From the IMG/VR virus record IMGVR_UViG_3300009183_000225, positions 1 through 33,039 of that record: a stretch of 33,039 nt of DNA; one strand, 5' to 3'. Below, piece after piece: positions 29,640-33,039 of this stretch (the stretch's first letter is position 1; each line of letters starts with the position of its first letter). The notes below the pieces were generated by a model, which made no database searches, was not told where the DNA came from, and was given only the letters and a program-made list of their open reading frames with translations. The DNA is from a virus. Made by a program: the position numbers and the translations under genes.

Positions 29640-30017
29640 TCACAATAGTTCGGGATTTTGAAAGATGTTGCCAATCACTTCGCGATCCATAGGAATGTAA
29701 GCAAATCCTGCAATGTGTGAATCTCCTGATTCTACTGTATTGTATTTTACAGTTACATTGTAATGGAATCCTACCGTGTCAAACCAATCGTCAAATCCTT
29801 TGCATTTTAGAATGTCACCTTCATAAACCTCAACACCATTGTTATCTACAAGACCAGTATATTGTTGCACGACACATTCCTTGCCACCAGATCCATTTAA
29901 AAGATTGTGAAATTCACCTTTTAAAGAAAGAACATAATGTCCTTGGTATCCTTCATCACATTTGATGTATCTTTTATCCAGTGTATCATACACTCTAAAT
30001 TTTAGCTCTCTTTGCAT
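29640..30017 (-). CDS. YopX-family protein
   Basis: 125 residues with the family pattern: MQRELKFRVYDTLDKRYIKC, VVQQYTGLVDNNGVEVYEGD, ILKCKG, and EVIGNIFQNPELL at the end. YopX proteins are common in phages and prophages, are beta-rich, and have no established function. It is the last gene of the unit before the 29534 cassette. The gap to the upstream gene is 1 base. Confidence 0.9.
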   Translation of the reverse strand: MQRELKFRVYDTLDKRYIKCDEGYQGHYVLSLKGEFHNLLNGSGGKECVVQQYTGLVDNNGVEVYEGDILKCKGFDDWFDTVGFHYNVTVKYNTVESGDSHIAGFAYIPMDREVIGNIFQNPELL

Positions 30018-30018
30018 T

Positions 30019-30201
30019 TTATTGTTCTACGGTATGATATTTTACTTCTTTTGTTTGTAGTTTTTTAATCCAGACTTCCGCTTCCTCGTAGCTGTGCTCT
30101 TCACTGTATGTGGAGTTTTTCCACCACCATAAAACTTTGCTTTGAATCATAAAGGTGCTGACATTATGACCATTAATTGTTTCTTTTATTCTGTATTTCA
30201 T
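30019..30201 (-). CDS. Hypothetical protein (60 aa)
   Basis: MKYRIKETINGHNVSTFMIQ, SKVLWWWKNSTYSEEHSYEE, then a helix EEAEVWIKKLQTKE. Its first codons overlap a duplicated fragment of the gene at 30662-30904, so its ribosome-binding region came from another gene. Function unknown. Confidence 0.75.
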   Translation of the reverse strand: MKYRIKETINGHNVSTFMIQSKVLWWWKNSTYSEEHSYEEAEVWIKKLQTKEVKYHTVEQ

Positions 30202-30240
30202 ATTTGTCCATCAATTTATCCTCACAGTCGAGAATTATTT
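30173..30240 (-). pseudogene. Remnant of a duplicated gene 3' end
   Basis: In one frame this reads IILDCEDKLMDKYEIQNKRN-stop, clearly related to the last residues of the 80-residue protein at 30662-30904 (MILDYKNEYDKLMDKYEYEK). A 23-bp stretch (tcatatttgtcc followed by atcaatttatc) is identical in both places. It has no start and overlaps the gene at 30019-30201. Confidence 0.7.
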
Positions 30241-30690
30241 TACAGATCCAAAATTTTCTTTATATCTGTTTACAAGAGCTTCAACATATTTCGTAGCGTC
30301 TTCCTTAGATACAAAACCATTCTTTGAAATGTTCTCAATATTTCTTTCGAGTGTTTCGGCGTTATCTACATCGTAAGAACTGATTACACCAGCAAGCCAA
30401 AATTTCCATCCATCCTTATAACATTGTGCCACGATGTTTCTAGCAACACCAGCCATAAATCCTGTAATTCCTCCCTGATCATCACATTTACAGATGATTC
30501 CATGTGGAGTTGACATGTCAGGACTATATCCGATATTGAATTCTCCTTCAAATCCATCCAGATGTTCCATGATATTGATAGCAACATTTGCACATGCCGA
30601 TCCATACCCATCACTATTGATTGCAATCTGATTTTGTAGCAGTTCCTTATTTATTAATCCTTTAATGTTGTCTATGTTTTTCATATTCAT
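30235..30690 (-). CDS. Hypothetical protein (151 aa)
   Basis: Starts at 30690 or 30684: NIDNIKGLINKELLQNQIAI, DGYGSACANVAINIMEHLDG, TPHGIICKCDDQGGITGFMA, GVARNIVAQCYKDGWKFWLA. An alpha/beta protein with a Gly-rich middle. No family recognised. It overlaps the upstream gene by 29 bases. Confidence 0.8.
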   Translation of the reverse strand: MNMKNIDNIKGLINKELLQNQIAINSDGYGSACANVAINIMEHLDGFEGEFNIGYSPDMSTPHGIICKCDDQGGITGFMAGVARNIVAQCYKDGWKFWLAGVISSYDVDNAETLERNIENISKNGFVSKEDATKYVEALVNRYKENFGSVK

Positions 30691-30904
30691 ATTTGTCCAT
30701 CAATTTATCATATTCGTTCTTATAGTCAAGAATCATTTCTCTTGCACTCTCAGAACAATCCATACTGTTCATCCAAACAATCACGGCTTCCGCCACACTG
30801 TAGCATACCGAACCGAAAAACATGCTAATTATTTTTTGTTGATGTTCTGGCAACAACTCAAATCTTTCGTCAAAAATGGCGTTGTGATATTCTGCTGTTT
30901 TCAT
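30662..30904 (-). CDS. Hypothetical protein (80 aa)
   Basis: From the ATG at 30904 (ATGA overlap): MKTAEYHNAIFDERFELLPE, HQQKIISMFFGSVCYSVAEA, then a charged helix SAREMILDYKNEYDKLMDKY. Mostly helical. Its C-terminal coding end was copied to 30173-30240. Function unknown. Confidence 0.75.
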   Translation of the reverse strand: MKTAEYHNAIFDERFELLPEHQQKIISMFFGSVCYSVAEAVIVWMNSMDCSESAREMILDYKNEYDKLMDKYEYEKHRQH

Positions 30905-31569
30905 ATTGAAAATTCGTAATAAGTTGTTACTTGATTGTCGCCGCACTGATCGCAAGTTTCGGAATAATGAGTGTCCTCAATTTCAAGCAATTCCACCAAA
31001 TCAGTCACATGTATTTCGTTGTCGTCAAGCCTGCGGCGAATTTCCGCGAACAAATCATTATGAAACTGCTCGCGCTGTTCTGCTGTTAATTCGTATCGTT
31101 TGTCTTCGCAAGAATAAGATGTGCCATTGACTTCCAAATGTCCACTTGCTGTGCATCCGTTGGATATGTTTAGTTTGTATTTCATATTTTCTTTGATTCT
31201 TAATTGTGTTACGTTAATACCAAGCGCATCTGCAATTTCTTGCAATGTGAATTCAACTACCTTTGGTCGTTTATCAATGATTTTTCCAGCGGAGTTTTCG
31301 TAATAGATTTCATTGCCATGCGCGTCACGTTCTCTTTTACTCCAAAAACCATATGAGTTTTCAAAAAGGATTTCTTTGCCATGCGCGTCATATTCTCTTT
31401 TGATCCAAAAACCATCGGAGGTTTCGTGATAGATTTCATTGCCATTAGTATCACGTTCACATTTACACCAAAAGCCACTGGAGGTTTCGTGATAGATTTC
31501 ATTGCCATCCTTATCGTTGATGATGAATGGAAAGTCTTTAATCTTTAATTGTTGTGCGATTGTTTTCAT
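30901..31569 (-). CDS. Tandem 21-residue repeat protein fused to a Cys-pair domain
   Basis: 222 residues. Residues 19-102 are four 21-residue repeats of the form DxxGNEIYxExSxGFWxKxEx (YD/MORN-like), ending VEFTLQEIADALGINVTQLR, a tail usual for such phage proteins, which normally stop just after RIK. Here RIKEN runs directly into MKYKLNISNGCTASGHLEVN (residue 129, 31185), a second module with ELTAEQREQFHNDLFAEI and a CDQC motif. Either a real fusion or two products from an internal start. Function unknown. Confidence 0.8.
   Translation of the reverse strand: MKTIAQQLKIKDFPFIINDKDGNEIYHETSSGFWCKCERDTNGNEIYHETSDGFWIKREYDAHGKEILFENSYGFWSKRERDAHGNEIYYENSAGKIIDKRPKVVEFTLQEIADALGINVTQLRIKENMKYKLNISNGCTASGHLEVNGTSYSCEDKRYELTAEQREQFHNDLFAEIRRRLDDNEIHVTDLVELLEIEDTHYSETCDQCGDNQVTTYYEFSI
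31264..31515 (-). repeat. Four tandem 63-bp coding repeats
   Basis: Four copies of a 63-bp unit encode the 21-residue repeats of the gene at 30901-31569. Copies 1 and 2 share gtttcgtgatagatttcatt. Copy number is likely to vary among relatives. Confidence 0.9.
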
Positions 31570-31775
31570 ATTGCCAAATTAAAATTTTTAGGGTTTTGGA
31601 CAATTTTAAGCTCGGTATTACCAGATTCTTTCATCCTATCAATTTCTCGCTGAATGTAAAATTCAGGTTCATCAAACACAGCATCGTGAAGTTTCTCGCT
31701 GATGGCGCAACGATATTCAATGATAACGTCATTCTTAAAAGTTTCTTTAATAGCTTCCATGATTTCGTTTTTCAT
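31566..31775 (-). CDS. Hypothetical protein (69 aa)
   Basis: From the ATG at 31775: MKNEIMEAIKETFKNDVIIE, YRCAISEKLHDAVFDEPEFY, then a charged helix IQREIDRMKESG. The longer frame to 31871 only shadows the upstream membrane gene. Four bases separate it from that gene. Function unknown. Confidence 0.75.
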   Translation of the reverse strand: MKNEIMEAIKETFKNDVIIEYRCAISEKLHDAVFDEPEFYIQREIDRMKESGNTELKIVQNPKNFNLAI

Positions 31776-31779
31776 ATTT

Positions 31780-31929
31780 TTATTCAAAGACATCAGGGCC
31801 ACACACGAGAGCCAATACCATAAAAAAGATAAGTACAAATCCAATTGGAACAAATCCAAATTGCCATGCAATACCTCCCGACAATCCTAATAGCAGACTG
31901 CAAATTCCTGTTTTGATATAGTTGTTCAT
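31780..31929 (-). CDS. Small two-segment membrane protein (49 aa)
   Basis: MNNYIKTGICSLLLGLSGGI, then AWQFGFVPIGFVLIFFMVLA and a short polar end (CGPDVFE). Two hydrophobic stretches suggest a membrane hairpin. Its ATG overlaps the upstream stop as ATGA. Function unknown. Confidence 0.7.
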   Translation of the reverse strand: MNNYIKTGICSLLLGLSGGIAWQFGFVPIGFVLIFFMVLALVCGPDVFE

Positions 31930-32048
31930 TGTTTTATTTTAAATTTCATATTGTGTTTAATTTCAGCCCAAATCAATTCCGTTGCTTCTAGTATTACCCA
32001 ACATAATAATATGATGCATCCACACGCGATGGCAGCAACTCGTTTCAT
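31926..32048 (-). CDS. Small single-pass membrane protein (40 aa)
   Basis: From the ATG at 32048, one base after the upstream stop: MKRVAAIACGCIILLCWVIL, then EATELIWAEIKHNMKFKIKQ. One transmembrane helix and a basic tail. It pairs with the adjoining membrane protein through an ATGA overlap; the two may act together. Confidence 0.65.
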   Translation of the reverse strand: MKRVAAIACGCIILLCWVILEATELIWAEIKHNMKFKIKQ

Positions 32049-32049
32049 G

Positions 32050-32346
32050 TTATCTGCTCTGCTTTCGTTCTCGCACTGCAGCAATGCCGTCTTGATCACA
32101 TTGCAGTTGCGATAGAGCATTCAGCAATACTGCTTTTCCAATTTCATGAACTGATTCATACGGACCCATGCTCCAACCAGAGATGTAATCAGCAATCTCT
32201 TCAATGCTATACTGAGGCCCTTGCTGTTCGGTCAATTGACTTTCAAAGCGTTGTGCTAGCATCATCATTTTTGCGGCTCGCACAGGCGCGATGGCGCCGC
32301 TTTCATATAGCTTGTGCGCTAAGGAATCTGTTATAGGACTTTTCAT
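32050..32346 (-). CDS. Protein sharing the IADYISGW domain (98 aa)
   Basis: The N-terminal half (SLAHKLYESGAIAPVRAAKM) differs from its paralogue, but residues about 45-92 (SIEEIADYISGWSMGPYESV ... NALSQLQCDQDGIAAV) match the C-terminus of the 151-residue protein at 26511-26966, with clear DNA similarity too. Function unknown. Confidence 0.8.
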   Translation of the reverse strand: MKSPITDSLAHKLYESGAIAPVRAAKMMMLAQRFESQLTEQQGPQYSIEEIADYISGWSMGPYESVHEIGKAVLLNALSQLQCDQDGIAAVRERKQSR

Positions 32347-32350
32347 ACTT

Positions 32351-32563
32351 TTATCTTATTATACCTTTGACTTTCAAATAGTGGATCATTTCGTCTTGTG
32401 CTCTTTTCGACTGAAATATTTTAATTTTTCTACGAGCTTGTGAAACGGTCATTCCTTCAAATTTATCTTTCCATGTGATGTACACTCTGCAATTGGCCTT
32501 TGGAAAAATGATCATGTCTCCTTCTTCTATAAAGCGAGGATCGGTATCATCAGATGTTTCCAT
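32351..32563 (-). CDS. Hypothetical protein (70 aa)
   Basis: From the ATG at 32563: METSDDTDPRFIEEGDMIIF, PKANCRVYITWKDKFEGMTV, then a basic helix SQARRKIKIFQSKRAQDE. This start lies 6 bases after a promoter -10, so the message is probably leaderless; the longer start at 32581 would lie upstream of the promoter's +1. Function unknown. Confidence 0.75.
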   Translation of the reverse strand: METSDDTDPRFIEEGDMIIFPKANCRVYITWKDKFEGMTVSQARRKIKIFQSKRAQDEMIHYLKVKGIIR

Positions 32564-32569
32564 AGAAGT

Positions 32570-32598
32570 ATTATAACACACTTACAGTTATTTGTAAA
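32570..32598 (-). promoter_or_regulatory. Early promoter (leaderless type)
   Basis: -35 TTTACA (32593-32598), 17-base spacer, -10 TATAAT (32570-32575), 6 bases before the ATG at 32563. No inverted repeat upstream, unlike the other cassettes. Confidence 0.75.
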
Positions 32599-32603
32599 CA
32601 AAG

Positions 32604-33002
32604 TTATAGAAATATTCGTGAAAAACCAGAAGCACTTGCCTTCTCACGTGTCTGTTTTAAGTAACTGTATGTCTCTCTTGCTTCTGCCGGCCGAACAACC
32701 AAACCATAGCGTGCATCATTATAGTGTACTGAAACTAAGATTGAGTCTTGACACTCTTCTTGTGGATCAATTACAACGGCACGTTGCACGTCTTTATCTT
32801 TTACGGTACCACATGCGAATGAAGCAACGTCATAATGACAATGCCTTTCAAGTGATCCGTGAATATACAGCGATTGAAACTTGGCTGCCGTATGCCGCGG
32901 CCCTTTATATTTTTCGGCTCGTGCTTGTCCTTCAGGTGTAGAGAATCCTAGAAAATTTGGATTTTCAACTACAAATACTGGTCGTGTGTTTATTTTTACC
33001 AT
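32604..33002 (-). CDS. Hypothetical protein (132 aa)
   Basis: From the ATG at 33002: MVKINTRPVFVVENPNFLGF, STPEGQARAEKYKGPRHTAA, YIHGSLERHCHYDVASFACG, VHYNDARYGLVVRPAEARET. Mixed alpha/beta with several His/Cys residues, no motif recognised. A longer start at 33035 (11 more residues) is possible. The promoter region is cut by the window edge. Confidence 0.75.
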   Translation of the reverse strand: MVKINTRPVFVVENPNFLGFSTPEGQARAEKYKGPRHTAAKFQSLYIHGSLERHCHYDVASFACGTVKDKDVQRAVVIDPQEECQDSILVSVHYNDARYGLVVRPAEARETYSYLKQTREKASASGFSRIFL

Positions 33003-33039
33003 GATGCAAAGTAATACAGTTTGTATTTTTCCCAATCAG

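Noticed and set aside
31264-31515. CRISPR-like array of regular repeats
   Set aside because: The 63-bp units are contiguous, lack spacers and encode in-frame 21-residue protein repeats.

Overview
The window is part of the genome of a lytic, contractile-tailed phage of the T4 superfamily, related to the marine/environmental branch rather than to the enteric T-even phages. It carries T4-type baseplate genes (gp6, gp25, gp53, a gp27-like hub, a gp5 equivalent, a gp48/gp54-like tube cap), gp4, a gp19-like tube protein, gp26, a gp29-size tape measure, and the gp33-gp59-gp32 block. It also has T4-type late promoter octamers (TATAAATA). Composition is AT-rich, except for a visibly more GC-rich patch at about 27.5-28.8 kb. 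The host cannot be named from the sequence. Early promoters look like ordinary sigma70 promoters, and Shine-Dalgarno sequences are scarce.

Layout. (1) 1-13514, minus strand: late virion genes, from a partial secreted-type protein and a tail fibre through the gp7-position protein, gp6, gp25, an Ig-like structural protein, the split gp5 (spike gene and OB-CHAP gene), the gp27-like hub, gp53 and the tube cap/initiator. (2) 13527-17814, plus strand: gp4, a conserved T4-type protein, tail tube, gp26 with a probable -1 frameshift extension, and the tape measure. The two late blocks diverge from a 12-bp intergenic space. (3) 17811-22091, minus strand: thioredoxin, gp32 with its own promoter, A-rich leader and terminator, then gp59, gp33, a 406-residue unknown, a WYL_2/SH3-type protein and two small proteins. 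(4) 22318-33002, minus strand: about 30 small early genes, mostly unknown, plus two metallophosphoesterases and a YopX-family protein. They are arranged in tightly overlapping operons, several of which start at a recurring promoter cassette.

How the genes work together. The late genes build the baseplate and tail: gp27/gp5/spike/gp26 form or assemble the hub, gp6/gp25/gp53 and the gp7-position protein the wedges, gp48/54 and gp19 the tube, and the tape measure sets tail length. gp32/gp59 serve replication and recombination, and gp33 links the replication-era programme to late transcription at TATAAATA promoters. The early small-gene region shows repeated duplication, module sharing, stop-codon-loss fusions and frameshifts.

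Most notable: a gp5 equivalent split into an OB-CHAP gene and a separate spike gene; a textbook -1 slippery heptamer with an upstream SD-like sequence at the end of gp26; early and late promoters placed so close to start codons that leaderless mRNAs are predicted; an orphan tRNA D-arm fragment; and a family of coiled-coil genes linked by repeated boundary sequences. No integrase, CRISPR array or complete tRNA was seen. No gene-free stretch exceeds 300 bases; the longest is 22092-22317.
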